From positions 43,928,222-43,992,221 of the forward strand of contig JAKGHH010000002.1 of NCBI GenBank assembly GCA_022828595.1: a DNA stretch of 64,000 bases, read 5' to 3'. The DNA is from Nelumbo lutea (lineage: Eukaryota; Streptophyta; Magnoliopsida; Proteales; Nelumbonaceae). Shown here piece after piece: positions 21,421-33,666 of the stretch; within the stretch, counting starts at the first letter, position 1; every line of letters starts with the position of its first letter. A model generated the notes under the pieces. The model searched no databases. It was not told the DNA's origin and saw nothing but the letters and a program-made list of their open reading frames with translations. Position numbers and translations under genes: made by a program.

Positions 21421-24400
21421 TAAGCCAAGGTATTTGATATTCAATTTCCTTAAGACCCTAACATCTCTAGCACCTCAACCCAGTCCAAATAATTCAACCC
21501 CATCTAAATACCCTTTCATAAAATTTGTGCACAAAGATGCTCCTCCTACACTTCAAAAAACCCTAAATTCTATTTTGATAAATCCTATTGGGTCACCCAT
21601 TTGACTAGCATTACACCTTGGCCTCTTGGGGTTTAATCTCAACCATTAGGTTCTTCTCACCATAATCTCCCTAAATCTGGACCCTTCATACAAATCACCC
21701 CTCTAACTTGATAACCAACTCCTTGAACTTTTCTAAAGTTATCCAAAAACCCAAGAGAACCCTAGAGTCAATCTCAGCCCTAGATTTAACCCCTCTTATT
21801 ATCCACCCTTGGATCCACCTTGTCTAGCTTTTACATTGCTAAAACCCTAGTAAACAAACCCTAGTCACCCACTTTCAAGGGCTCTCTCAAATTTTTGGTC
21901 AAAAATCCTTTCAAATTTGAGTTTTAAATTTTAATTTAGAACCCCCTTTTTTGGTAATTAATAATGGGACAGAAGAAGAGTGATTTGAGAGGGCTTGTTT
22001 AGGAACACAGGGAAGAGCGAGGGGCATTGAGTCTGGTCAAGATGCATGTCTAGGTTTGTTCCAAGATAGAAAGAGAGAAAGAAAAAAACAAAAAGAAAAG
22101 AGAAAAATTCCTAGGAGAGACTAGACCAATTCAGTTTGAGAGGATGACCCTTCTTCTCCCTCCATCTTCATTGGAGAGAGGGTGAGACAATCCATCCCTA
22201 ATGTTATGAACTTCTCTCTCCATCAAGGCCTTCTAGCATCAAGAACCAAACCTCCCCCTCCATCCACCATCATTTCCAATCTCTATTTTATAGTCTTACA
22301 AGAGAAAAACCCTTTCCATTTCATCCTTTCAAGCTATGAAAAAGAAAACATCAAGAAGAAAAAGAGAAGGAGAAAAAAGATAGATCTCATCTTAGTTGTT
22401 GGAATGCCCCCTTCACTCTTTTCTTTTTTTCTTGAGATTTTTGAGAGGCCAAGAAGCAAGAGGCCTCTTCCCACTCCCAAATTTTGGGACTTTCAAAACC
22501 CCTTCAAGTGTTCTCAAAATGTTTGCTATAAGGCTACACTCAACATAGGTAGTCCCCAACCATCCACAATTCTTATCCATGAAGTCAACCCAATCCAATT
22601 TGATGCTCACAAAATGTTGACTCCATTGGGGAGGCATGGTATGTGAATGCTATTCCCATTTCCCATTTGAGTGGAGAAAATATTTCAGCTATTCTTCAAG
22701 AATATTTCACCAATGAGAGCTTCATTTCCTTTCTTGACTGATAGCCTTTTAGATTGAACTTAGATTTATTCTTCCTTAAGTGCTTTTGTTTTGGATTAAT
22801 TTTGGATGAAGCTTTGCATAGCTGAATTTACCATGTTAAGCTTTGGATGAAATTTTGCATACCTCAATGGCACTTGATTATAGGGGTGTTCTTATGCATG
22901 TTTCAAGTAAGATTTAGTTTCTCGAAGTATGTGGCTTGTCGATAAAAAAATGCACATACATAGTCGCTTTTCACTCATGAAATTAAGTTAGTATTGATTG
23001 ACATAGTCTTTCTTGCTTAGGTTTTATCTTATTCCAAATGTTTTAATGTGAATACATCAATTCTTCTTGAGTAGAGGGTTGTTCATGTGGTTTTTGAATT
23101 GATACTATGTTTCTTGAAGTGCCTTAGGACTGTTAACATGGAAGGCTGAATTGCATATGTTCCTTCTTCTCTCCTTTTTTTTCCAAGATTTTGAGAGAAG
23201 TAAAGGGTTTTTATGAACCCTGGACTATCAACAAGGGGCAGAATTGATTTCCCCCCTCTTCCCCTATGTTGAATGAGAAATCAAGCAATGGTCATGTGTT
23301 GATATTCTTTTGCATTTGAACATGTTGAATTGAACTTGAATATTTTTGTTGAAGCTTGAATGCTGTCTTTTCCATGTGGAATGTCTACTTTGGCATATCT
23401 ATGGTAGTAGGATTATGGGGTTTCTTGTTTCACTTGAGAGGCATGAGAAAAATAATAAGAATTTGATTCTTGGACTGTAAACATATTGCATGCTCTTTAT
23501 CTCTACTCCCTAATTCAACCCAAGTGTGAAAGAAGATAATGAGTATGAAGATGAGAGTGAATTTGTGAGTAATGAGAATGCTAAAACAAGAGAGAGGGGA
23601 ATGGAGATTGAAACCTACATGTTTATTTTTTCCACAATTTCTCTTTGTGATCAATTAGCATGCAAGCTGTTTGAGAAGTCTTAAAAGCATATGCACACAC
23701 TTGAATTCAATAGATGTCCAATGGATCATTTCACATGTTCCACATGGAAAAATATGGATTTCTTCCCTTAATACTCATGATTGATGCTTGAAATCTCCAA
23801 AGAGGTAAGCACCATTCTTGATTATCTTGTTTCTCTTTTCTTGAATCTTATGGACTGTCAAAATTTAATCCTAGTTTAGAGTTGGTTTTGGCATGAATTT
23901 GGATAGGATTTGAATGGGAAATTTCCTTTGGAAGCATGCCACATACGTTAGCAAAACTTCGGAGTACTTGTTTCTTAGATACTTATATATGTGAATACCT
24001 AGCTGAAATGTGTTGTTTATGAAAGCTTAATGCATGTTGGAAATGATGATATTGAATCTATGTTAGTGCTGAAATGTTAGAATCTATGACAACTTGTAAT
24101 GACATGATGATTTAGGACTAGTTACATGCTGAAATTATTATTTCTATGTGAATATAAGACTAATCGTGTGAAAAAATGATGCTTTGAGTTGGTTTGAATG
24201 CTGCAATGGACATGTGGATTCTTGTTTGGATCATGAATTTTTTTTTTTCAATTATGAATCATGCTGAAATGTAATGGAGGTTAAACCGTCCATGTTATTA
24301 GGTTGGAATAGGATCTAATTGAGGAATTTAATCTTTGACAATGAACAAATTGAATGTGCTATCAAAACATGGAGAGTAAAAAGAATATGGACATCCTAAC

Positions 24401-25194
24401 AAGGGTTTTGATTTTGGGAAATTATTAGGGAAGATTTTTGCCCCTCACTTTTTAAGTTGAGAAATATAAGTGCTGAAATGAGGGAGCCATTTCGAAGTTC
24501 TAGTAATTCATTCATTAAGGTGAATGCAAGGAGACCTTTAGGGGTTTAATGTGATCAAGCATCAAGGTCTCATTTGGGGGATAGAATGTTGAAATGTAAG
24601 CTGAAATGGTTTGAAATCTTAGTTTAGTAAAAGAAAATAAAAAAAGGAAAAAGGATAATGAGAATCCAGAATTAACCATAGGTAGTTTTGGTGATGCATT
24701 GGTTGTTTGATTTCATTTATTTGAATGCTGTTTGAACTAATGTTTGTGTAGTTAGTTTTTAATTTTCTTGGTTGATGTCTTTTATGTTGCCTCTTATTCA
24801 TCATGTATGACTCATTTGCATTTTGCAGAGCACACTGGATTATTTGTGAACTTATTGTCCTATAGGTGAAGGCCGGTAGACAAAGGTCATTGGGACTTGA
24901 CACCCAGTGGCTCTTATGGAAAGCTTCCAACCAGTTATCAACCAGAGAAGCCCATTTGTTCAATGGGTAGAGGTTTAAAGATTGACAGCCTTGTTGGAAC
25001 TTAGAGTCTAGGTAACAACCCTAACTTCATGCATTGCATTGTGCATGTCAACCTAGTCATTGCCACCTAAGCTTCTTGCTTGCTTGTGTGATTGCATTAT
25101 GGACCCCAAATTAGATATAAAGAAAAAAGAAAGCAACAACAAAAGGAAAAAATGAAAAGGAAAACAAGAGAAAAGAAAGAGAGGCAAAAAGAAG
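21421..25194. other. Long unclassified region, no gene recognised
   Basis: No recognisable protein motif is seen. From 22.0 to 22.5 kb the sequence is purine-rich with agaaagagaaaaa runs. From 22.7 to 24.6 kb it has many aagcttgaat/gctgaaatg-type phrases without a regular period. A long open frame at 22182-22646 has biased composition and no family signature. The region may be the LTR or leader of a non-coding retrotransposon derivative. That is a guess because no matching second copy was found in the window. Confidence 0.3.
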
Positions 25195-26050
25195 AATCTT
25201 AAGCCCAAGTCTAAGCCCAATTTGGCCTAGGCCACATAGGCCAAGTATAAGCACAAATTTAGGCCCAATTTCAACCCCAATTGGGCCAAGGCCACATAGG
25301 CCTAGCTTAGGCACAATCTCAAGATCAATTTCAAGCTTAATTTCGAGACAATTCGACCCAGGATGCATAGACCAAGTTTAGACCCCGTTTTAATCCTAGT
25401 TTCAAGTCCAAATTCCAAGCCCATTTTAGACAAGACCACATAGGCCAACCTCCAACTCAAACATAGGACAAGTCCCAAGTTCATCCCAACCCAAAACCAA
25501 ACTTAAGTTAAGGCTCTTTGGGTTTAGGCCCAAACCCATTCCAATCTAGAATCAAACCTAGGTCAAGGCCAAGTAGGCTTAGGCCCAAGCCCATTCCAAC
25601 TCAAAACCAAACTTAAGTAAAGGCCAAATAGGCTTAGACCCAAGCCCCAAGGCATTCTAAACTAGAACCAAACTTAAGGGAAGGCTAAATAGGCTTAGGC
25701 CCAAGACCCTTCCAACTTAGAACCAATCATAAGGCAAGGCCAGGAAGCCAAGTTCCAAGCCCATCCTAACTTAGAACCAAACCTAGGTCAAGCCACATGG
25801 GGCACAACCCAAACCCATTTCTAGTTTGCTCCATGATCTAGACCTAGACCAAATCCAGTTCCTGACACAAACCTAGTCCATGATCCAAGATCCAGATCCA
25901 ATGACCTACCTCCAAGACTTAGATCCATGACCCAAACCTAGACTGAGTCCATATCTAGGTCACTGACCCAAATCCAATTCATGAACGTGACCCAAACCCA
26001 GTCCATGACCTAGGCCATGTCCCATTCTTAGGACAAACCCAACCAAGTTC
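25195..26050. repeat. Minisatellite, about 14 degenerate units near 60 bp
   Basis: Phrases such as ggccacataggccaag, taggcccaagcccattcc and aaccaaacttaag recur. The first part repeats gccacatagg at 25231 and 25291, then with spacings of about 70. The middle part (25.50-25.80 kb) keeps a period very close to 60. The last part shifts to catgacc/aacctagtcc words. Open frames inside it, for example 25111-25368 on the minus strand, only reflect the repeat (GLCGLG-type repeats) and are not counted as genes. Confidence 0.75.
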
Positions 26051-26623
26051 ACCCAAGCCATTACAACATAGTCCTAGTTGCTTTGAAATGCCCTCCTATA
26101 AAAATAGAGAAAATATAGCTAAAAAACAAAAATGAAAAAAATAATAAAAAGAAGGAAGGAAAGTGGAAACAAGAGGAGATCAAGGAAGAAAATAAAAAAC
26201 AAAGAAAAAATAGAAAAAAAAGAAAGTTGTTGGAAGGACTGAAACATTGATTAAATACAGCCAAACGAAATAAAAAAAAAATTTCTAACCCAACCCGAGA
26301 ACTAATTTCTTGGTATTTTGAAATCTAAATTTCTAGATGCATGGTGTGCACTGATTTGGCTAGGATTAAAGAATTTGATCTCCACCACACTCCAGTCCAT
26401 AAATTCAAGATTCTACCATAGAAATGCTCTAAATAATGGCAGAAAATAAAAAGATATAATATTCAGATCATTGGTCTAAACTGGGAATTGAACTCTCAGT
26501 ACAAATAGTTTCTAGGTCAAATTTGGCTATAACCAATTTGACTCTTTATTCAAATCTACTCAAATTTAATGTGAGAATTGAACCTAATGCTCTGATACCA
26601 CTATTATAAGAACTGAAAACTAA
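26051..26623. other. Spacer with orphan retrotransposon primer site
   Basis: It holds an A/G-rich run at 26.1-26.28 kb. On the minus strand at 26589-26600 there is TGGTATCAGAGC, identical to the initiator Met-tRNA primer site of copia elements. No LTR was identified beside it. It may be the remnant of an older element that the LINE at 26624 inserted next to. Confidence 0.4.
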
Positions 26624-26639
26624 TTTTTTTTTAGCTGCT

Positions 26640-26975
26640 ATGAATCTTGTCTACAAGGTAGAGAGTTTGCTACGGAGAAGAGCATTTTCCATTTAAAATA
26701 TTGATGGCCACTTTGAAATCACTTTCTACCACAAGGTTTTGAAGGTGCATGGAGCAAGAAAAATGAGCTGCCTAAAGGATGGTTTTCAGTTTCAGCTCCG
26801 CAACCATATTAGGACAAACCCCAAAGAAACTAGCTAAACCGAAGATGAATTTAACTTTGTCGTCTCGAAAATTACCACCTCCAGTACTTGGCCCTACATT
26901 ACCCCTCGACGCCCCATCAACATTCACCTTTACGGTTCCAATTTTAGGAGGCGTCACCATACATGTGGTACTTAG
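26640..26975 (-). pseudogene. LINE RNase H domain (RVT_3)
   Basis: The minus frame reads VKVNVDGASRGNVGPSTGGGNFRD, the start of the RNase H fold with the first catalytic Asp. It continues to CPNMVAELKLKTIL, where the Glu of the AEL motif is kept. The remaining part towards 26640 is in another frame. It belongs to the LINE whose poly(A) tail begins at 26632. Confidence 0.78.
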
Positions 26976-27585
26976 GACTGAGTTTTAATTTGAAGCACCT
27001 CCTTGGAAAGGGAATCCTTCAATGTTGGTTTAGAAGAGAAGGAGACCACTACAGTTCCTGGAGCCAATGGCATACCTTTTGAATAATATAGTATTATGAG
27101 CAGATTTGAGAGATTCCTTCCATTGGGGGGTGTTCTTTTTTTTGGATTTTGAGAAGGGGGAAAGTTGGTCAATAGGATTTTGGTTCTTATTGACCAAGAA
27201 ACCCATATTCTTTTTTAGAGGGAAAGTCTATTTTCCTATGTATCATTTACCTGGGTAAGTGATGCCCATCTCCTAGGTGGGTAAATAATTTTTCCACTTA
27301 GGGAAAAATTGTCAACAGTTGAATGGGACAAAAATGCTATTTTTAATAATTGAATTTTATGGATAAAATGGTCATTGCCTTATTTACATGGGAAATAAAA
27401 GAATATGGATAAATGCACCTATCTTGGTAAGTCTTTCCTGGGAAATACTTACATGAATACGTAATTGTATATAATTACCCGAGTAAATAGCTTACTGAAA
27501 AATGAATGGAGCCTTGGTGTCTATATATTTCTTTCCAAACTTCCCAAATAATTAACAAGGGAACAATCCTAATTACTTAGCATAG

Positions 27586-27982
27586 CTAAGAATCTGAATG
27601 AGCATTGTTAAACCAATAGAGAATCCGGGTTTGGACAGATTGATGCCTTATTAGGGCAACGTCAAGGATGTGAGAAAAGACAATCCAAACCTTCGTAGAG
27701 AGCACACCATCCAGAAGAAGGTGATTTACTTTTAATCGATTTAAAATTGCAACAAACACATGCTGAAGAGAAGGGAATACCAAGCTTCTGAATGTTAGCA
27801 TCAGTAGAGATATCCCCACGTGAAATTCTTCATGTGAAGAAGGAAAGTTTGGCGGGATATGTTTGCTCCAAACTATTCTAGCCGAAGGAACTACATTAGT
27901 GTGTGCCCACAAAACTTTCATAGCCAATTTGCAAGAGAAGATGCTTGAGTTGTTTGGCATCCAATTCCATTTATTTGGACCA
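27586..27982 (-). pseudogene. LINE zinc-binding region (zf-RVT)
   Basis: The frame reads IFSCKLAMKVLWAHTNVVPSARIVWSKHIPPNFP, matching the zf-RVT segment that follows the reverse transcriptase in plant LINEs. Later parts change frame, and SHLLLDGVLSTKVWIVF-like motifs (usually HLFFDC...VW) can be recognised. The upstream limit is set by the AT-rich insertion beginning near 27983. Confidence 0.72.
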
Positions 27983-29335
27983 AGGATTAAAGTATTGGTA
28001 TCGAGTCTCACATCGGACTATTTGTATACGGATACGCTTTGAAAATACATGAATACGGATAAAATAATATGAGTACACCAAAAAATTGCATATAAATTCC
28101 ATAAACATATTAATAACATTATTTTTAAGATCAAAATAGCCATAATTAATGTATAAGTACATAGAAAATCTATATTCTAAAGGTATATATGAAGAAATAT
28201 ATTACAATTAATATAGTGGGCAAAAAAATCATAAAATTTTATTGATATTATATCAATCAAGAATCTTGGAACATATTACACATATATATTTTTTTTAAAA
28301 ATTAATACATGCACAAAGCTATTATTATGTTATTTTCTATTGAATTTCAAGGCACAAAATATATGCAACCATTACATGTGAATTATTATGTCGATTATTT
28401 TCTATTTTACTATTTTTAATTTTTAATATTAACTGAAAGTCAACTAAAAATTAATTCTCAAATGTTTAATTAACAATATTTTTATTTTTGTAAACAATAA
28501 TCACGTTATTATAAATGTAATTATAATATATATATATATATATATATATTATAAATTTATAATAATATATAATATTAATTTAAAATATATCAAATATATT
28601 AAATTTTCTAAGGTACACATCATATGTAAATTCATAATTTTTAACTACTAAAATAAAATTTCCATTATTAATATTTTATTTCCATAAATTTTGAGATAAA
28701 AAAAATCATTTTTTGATATAAATGTAGATTAATGGATTTGACAAATTCAATTTATATTATATTCTCAAGGTTTTTGTAAATAATATATTTTTATAAATAA
28801 TATATACTTTTATTTAGTTTAAATTAAAATATTAATTAATAATTTATAAAATTTTAAGATACATGTCATGTTCAAATTTATAAATATTAAGTACTAAAAT
28901 AATTATTGTATTATTAATATCTTTTTTTGTATAAATTTCTTGAGATTAAACAAATATTTGATATAAATGTGGATTTAAGAAATTATTTATTCTATTAATT
29001 TATAAAATGTTAGTTTTGAATATTATTTTTTTGTTTTGCTAGAATTGTTAAACACAAATGCATTTTTTCTGCATTACATGTGGACACTAGAATCGATAAA
29101 AGTTATTTTATTTCATTAAATTTTATAAAATAGAAATTGAATTAGTGGATCAACCGCGCAATTAAGGCTTGAATGTTGGGTGAATTTGTGGTTGAATCAC
29201 GCTAGGCACACTTTTTTACAAATAAGCATGCACGCGTAAGAAACACACTAACCCGTATCAGTGCGTATCTCTCTGATACATCATGATACGAGCCGATAGA
29301 AGGCGTATCGCTACGTATTGGTATTTAAGTCAAGA
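27983..29335. mobile_element. AT-rich insertion with GTATCG/CGATAC words
   Basis: The left edge carries gtattggtatcgagtctcac and tacggatacg, and the right edge carries cccgtatcagtgcgtatc and gcgtatcgctacgtattgg. Both flanks are enriched in gtatcg and its inverse. The core, about 1.1 kb, is extremely AT-rich with an (AT)n palindrome at 28527-28555. It separates two parts of the LINE, so it inserted later. A hAT-like non-autonomous element is plausible, but no target duplication was seen. Confidence 0.5.
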
Positions 29336-29546
29336 AGAAGAGATTAGATTAGATTCCACTATCATCCAACAACCTATGCACAACATCCTCCATAACATAA
29401 TAATAATATTAGGGCCTCTATCACACCACTTTTCCAGTCAAAAGGACACATCACTTGATCTTACATGCATGTAGAGTTAGCGAGAAGGAGGTCAAGCAAT
29501 TTACAATTTGATCTCTAAGTAGAAGATTCCTTGGAACTTTTTGATA

Positions 29547-29990
29547 TAGCATCTATTTGGCATCGTTGCAATTGCTTCAGAAAATGATGCCACATCAGTG
29601 TAGGTCAGAAAAAAAAATGATGCTCTAGGAAACGAGCATTTGTTTGGAACCGTTTTTCCATAAAAAACGGTGCTCCAAGCCACACCTTGGAAATCAGGAA
29701 AGCATGGCTTGGAGCAATGCTGAATTTGACATTTCTTGGAACTGCAACTCGTTGCTGCCAACATGGACATGAGGTGGCACTGACATGGTACTGGATAATG
29801 GGTATTAGTGTTGAAAACGTTTCTTGGAGCATTGAAACCAAACAGAAAACGTTGTTGTTTCTCCAAGAAACGTCCTACCTGGCAAGAATATTTCCAAACA
29901 AAAAAGAAAATGACACCATAATCTCAGAAAACAGTGTTTCCAACCCACACATCAGTAGTATCCTTCTGTAGCATTGATACCAAACATATA
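29547..29990. mobile_element. MITE related to the one at 1580-1943
   Basis: The left end contains CTATTTGGCATCGTTGC and the right end in reverse complement ATGTTTGGTATCAATGC. The interior has many gtttcttgg/ccaagaaac words and aaaacgg motifs like the element near 1.6 kb. It lies inside the LINE. Boundaries are approximate. Confidence 0.5.
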
Positions 29991-30039
29991 CATAACTGTA
30001 ATGTTTGTTGTGAAGGAACCAACCTCTAAAATATATAGG

Positions 30040-31085
30040 CTTTCCAAATTCCATGTTCAGAGAGAGCTCTCTAGAGAGCTTTAAGTCAGAAAACAAGATT
30101 TAATTCCTTTAATGTTTGAATCCCAAAGCCACCTTCCTCAACCGACATGCATACCCTATTCTAGCTTACCCAGCTGTGTTTAGCATCATTTGAAGCACTT
30201 CAGAGAAAATGCCTAATTTTTTTTGTCTAGCTTATGAATCAATTTTTTTGGAAGATCAAAGGCTATAGATAGGACATGTTTTAGTAGTGTGAGCCTTCCA
30301 CCTGCAGTGAGAAGTTTACCTTGCCAAGAAGAAACTTTTGTCTCCATCTTTTCCATTAACTCCATAAAGTGAATACTCTTGGCCTTACCCTTAAGCTATG
30401 TTTGGTTTGAAGGAAAATGTAGGGAAAGGAAGGAGAAGATAGAGAAACCTTACAAACCTTACATTGGTTTCCCTGTCTTTCCCTTCCTTTCCCTACCTTT
30501 TCCTTTAAACCAAACATAGCGTTATGAATGGGCACACAGTTATACTAGCTAGTGAGAAATTCATTAATATAGAAGGTACTTTTCTATTTATTAATCCTTT
30601 GACCAAAAGTTGCCTCATATCTAATGAGAAGTTCATTAATTCTTGGAGAGCAGATCTTGATCCATCAGTGAAAATGATCGTATCATTCACATAGAGGCAG
30701 TGAGAAATATTGATACATCCTCAAGGAACTTTCTACAAAAATTTTGGGTTGCCATTGGAAAAGCTTGGATATGCCTCGGCTAAGAACCTCTTTTGCTAAA
30801 ATAACAAGTAAGGGGAGAGAGGGTCTCCTTGCTGTATTCTCCTCGTGGATTTGAAATAACCAACTATAAATCTATGAAAATTTAGAGAAAACCAGGAATT
30901 ATCAACAAATTTTATGGCAAGGTAGATCCATCTAGAATCAAGACTGGATTTCCTTAAACCGAGAAAAGAAAATTCCAATCTAGCCGGTCAGTCATAAGCA
31001 TTCATTATGTCCAGCTTGAGTGCCACATTATCCCCTTTAGTTTTTTGGTCAATTTTCTGGGAGACAATGTTGCACTCAAGGGAAA
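30040..31085 (-). pseudogene. LINE reverse transcriptase, interrupted
   Basis: Palm motif A reads VALKLDIMNAYD near 31.01 kb with the catalytic Asp. Motif B reads RRIQQGDPLSPYLLF near 30.80 kb. Motif C, usually ADD, reads YVNDTIIF because of an AAT codon at 30685-30687. After the MITE at 30394-30521 the frame resumes with KSIHFMELMEKMETKVSSWQGKLL and later EEGGFGIQ-type sequence near 30.11 kb, typical of the region after plant LINE reverse transcriptases. Stops and frame changes also occur. Confidence 0.8.
30394..30521. mobile_element. Tourist-like MITE inside the LINE reverse transcriptase
   Basis: The ends are nearly perfect inverted repeats: GCTATGTTTGGTTTGAAGGA on the left and GCTATGTTTGGTTTAAAGGA in the reverse complement of the right. 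The TTA trinucleotide at 30391-30393 and 30522-30524 is the expected PIF/Harbinger (Tourist) target duplication. Coding similarity to the LINE resumes on both sides, so it inserted after the LINE. Confidence 0.82.
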
Positions 31086-31090
31086 TAGTA

Positions 31091-32663
31091 TTAGAGTGTC
31101 CGAGTTGCTTTACCCGGGGTGGGCATTCTGATGCTAAAGTCAGTGTGGAGATTTCTGAGAGAGCCAAAAGTGAGAGAGATAGAGAGCTGTGAGAGCTAAA
31201 TTACACATAACTTTTGAGGTTGGAAATGAGACATTTATATAGGTGTAAGGAACCGGGAGCTTCTTGTAATGCGTCCGAGATTCCCGGGAAGTCATGCCCA
31301 CCATGTTCAGAGGAGAGGGATAGAGTCTATTCAATCAACTCCGATGTGGACGATACGGCAAAACGGGTGTAATGGTCGAGTATCGTGATCCCGGAGAAAC
31401 CGAAAACAATAACTTGCTTAAGGAAGAGGTCGGCGAGCATGTCTTGTAGGTCGCCACCTAGACCTTAGTCCGGTCAGCAAGTCCTTGAGGAGGTCACTCC
31501 TCACATCGATGTCCCTTGGATCGGTAACGACGAGGTATTATAGGTCAGCCTTAGATGAGGGGTAAAAAAATCCTTCCCTTAATATGGTGTCAAGTGTTTA
31601 TAGCATAGAGATTGATTGCGGTTTATTAATTGGGCTATATTGACTTAATTATCACATAATGGGCTGAACCAATAGACTAAGACCTTTAGGATGGTAATGT
31701 TCTAAGTGGGTTTGAGTGTTTAGACACTTAATGGGCCTGATTGCTTGAGTCCATAATATTTACAGTCAAAGTAGCCTATAAAGCTAATTAAAAGTTAAGT
31801 GGCTGATCCTAATAGCTTGTATAAAGCATATGGCATTGTGGTTCTCCTGGGTTCTACACCATATAAGTTGTAATTTCCTAATTAGGTAAACACTTCCTAT
31901 AATTAAATAGAGTTCTAATGGATAATTAAAAGTCTTATATAAGAATCCTAGTCAAACTATGTGCTGGACAAGTCTAGTAAGACTAGGATTTGACTAGTTA
32001 GATAGATTCCAATCTAGTGGTTTATTTAAAAGAGTTAGACTCTCTTTACTCTTGTTCTAAATAAGTTAGGAGTTGTAAATAGATTAAGAGAGGTCTCTTG
32101 CAGCCCTTCAAAGTCTACAAATACAGAGGGATTAGAAAGGGTTGAACTATGCAAGTTCTCTCTTACTAGCTGGATTCAATCTCACCATTGTGAAACATTT
32201 TGGCTAGGGTTTTGAACTCCAGTTCATTAGACCTATTGCCCATTGTTTCTAGCACTATTCCAGATCTGTTTTGGGTCAGAAACATCACTGAAAAATGTGA
32301 GGAAGGTCTGGCTTTTGCTGCTGTAAATTCTATTGAGAAGAATTCCAAGACTACAATTATAGATTTGCACCATCTTTAACATGTTACAATAATACTAGGA
32401 AGATTCAAGCTTGGGTGTGAGATCTGATATTTTATGGTCCAACAATCCAATCGAATCAATGAGAAAACCAATAAATCAGTGTTGGGCTTCTAGTTTACCC
32501 TATGCCAATGGATCAGTGAAGGGTTTCCAAAATTTTCCCTTAGCCAATAGATGAGCGATGGGCCCCTAGTTTTCCCTAAGTCGATAGATCAACGACAGGT
32601 CCTCTAGTTTTCCCCAAGCCAATAGATCAACCACAAGCCTCTAGTCATTCCTTGAGTTGATAT
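31091..32663. other. Unclassified spacer, possible LTR remnant at 31.1-31.6 kb
   Basis: The first 0.5 kb is GC-richer and contains gatgctaaagtcagtg and acatttatatagg, resembling gypsy LTR sequence on the minus strand. The rest shows a ctacaaatacagagggatta phrase like a weak promoter or LTR, but no boundaries. No gene was recognised. Confidence 0.3.
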
Positions 32664-33196
32664 TAGGAATGGCAACGAGGCGGGTTTGGGGTGGGGCACC
32701 CCCTCCCCGTCCCCACCCCAAAGTCACGATACCTTACCCCGTACCCACCCCGTTCTTGGTGGCGGGGTGGGGCATCCATTCCCCGTCGGGGACGGGGAAT
32801 CCCCGAATTTTCCCCGCTCCAAGGCAATTACTTAAAAATTATCTATTTTATGGATAACTTATACATAGGATATAGGAATTTAGGGGTATTTTAGAATTGA
32901 ATTTTAATACTTTAGGGGTAATTCAAAAATAAAATTATGATATCCTAGGATTTTAAAAATTTAGGGAAAACTTAGAGATATTTTAAATATCAATATTAAA
33001 CCTAGAGACATTTTACTAATTTACCTTCGAATTCGGAATGGGTTCGAGAAATTATATACAAAACCCGTCCCCACCCTGTACTCGATTTGGGGAAAAATTA
33101 TTTTCTCCGCCCCCGCCCCGCCCTTATTTAGGGTTAGGGAAAACCCATCCCATTTGGGGTGGGGCCTCGATTTTACGGGGGAAATTGCCACCCCTA
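32664..33196. mobile_element. GC-ended hAT-like MITE
   Basis: The left end reads TAGGAATGGCAACGAGGCGG and the right end in reverse complement reads TAGGGGTGGCAATTTCCCCC. The 8-bp duplication gttgatat is perfect at 32656-32663 and 33197-33204. Both ends are very rich in ggggcgggg/ccccgtcccc words, while the middle is AT-rich. A related but less complete copy is at 40861-41215. Confidence 0.88.
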
Positions 33197-33204
33197 GTTG
33201 ATAT

Positions 33205-33658
33205 ATCCACAATGGGTCTATGTCTCCCCTTAAGCTTACCCTGCCTCCCCCTCTCATCTCCAAATTTTGAGCATACAGATAAACAAAGGTAGCATGGGAT
33301 TACCACAAACATACTACGATAGTCATGAATAGTGTCTAACTGTAATCAACTTTCTTATATACAACAAACTGTGGATGTTTTTCTCATATATTGTAAACCA
33401 TGGCCTCAGGCAATAGACACTAGCAATCAATGATCCATGGTAGTGTTAGATTGTGAGATTTGCAAAAGTGCCTTGAATGCGACAAGTGGTCGTATCATGG
33501 AGAGGAAGCTAGTTATGTTCTAAGAAATTTGATAACTAGTCCCCACTCTATGGTCCGAAATGTGCCCCTGTAGAATCAACTTGGGAATTTAAGTTAACCA
33601 CCTTATAGAACCCCTCATTCTATGCACATGTGAACCATTCTCGCATTTTATAAATAGA
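33205..33658. other. Spacer, nothing recognised
   Basis: No gene, repeat or element supported. Confidence 0.45.
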
Positions 33659-33666
33659 GGTCCAGG

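Larger units (their letters stand above)
26624..31090 (-). mobile_element. LINE (non-LTR retrotransposon), fragmented by insertions
   Basis: In minus orientation the pieces follow LINE order: reverse transcriptase (about 31085 to 30040), zinc-finger RVT region (27982-27586), and RNase H (26975-26640), ending in a poly(A) tail seen as T9 at 26624-26632. Between and inside these lie at least three insertions: a 128-bp MITE in the reverse transcriptase (30394-30521), a foldback element (29547-29990), and an AT-rich element (about 27983-29335). The 5' part with the endonuclease is missing. All frames are degenerate. Confidence 0.82.

Noticed and set aside
22182..22646. 154-residue open frame on the plus strand
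   Set aside because: Lys/Arg- and Pro-rich low-complexity sequence without any family motif, overlapped by another open frame on the opposite strand.
25111..25368. Open frame on the minus strand with GLCGLG repeats
   Set aside because: The repeats come directly from the 60-bp minisatellite and the rest encodes a purine-rich tract read as Phe/Ser/Leu. No support as a gene.
26589..26600. Met-tRNA primer site as proof of another LTR element
   Set aside because: The 12-base match alone, without adjacent LTR or coding remnants, is too weak to call an element.
28527..28556. (AT)n palindrome as a functional origin or matrix attachment site
   Set aside because: Lies inside a very AT-rich transposon-like insertion. 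Nothing supports a function.
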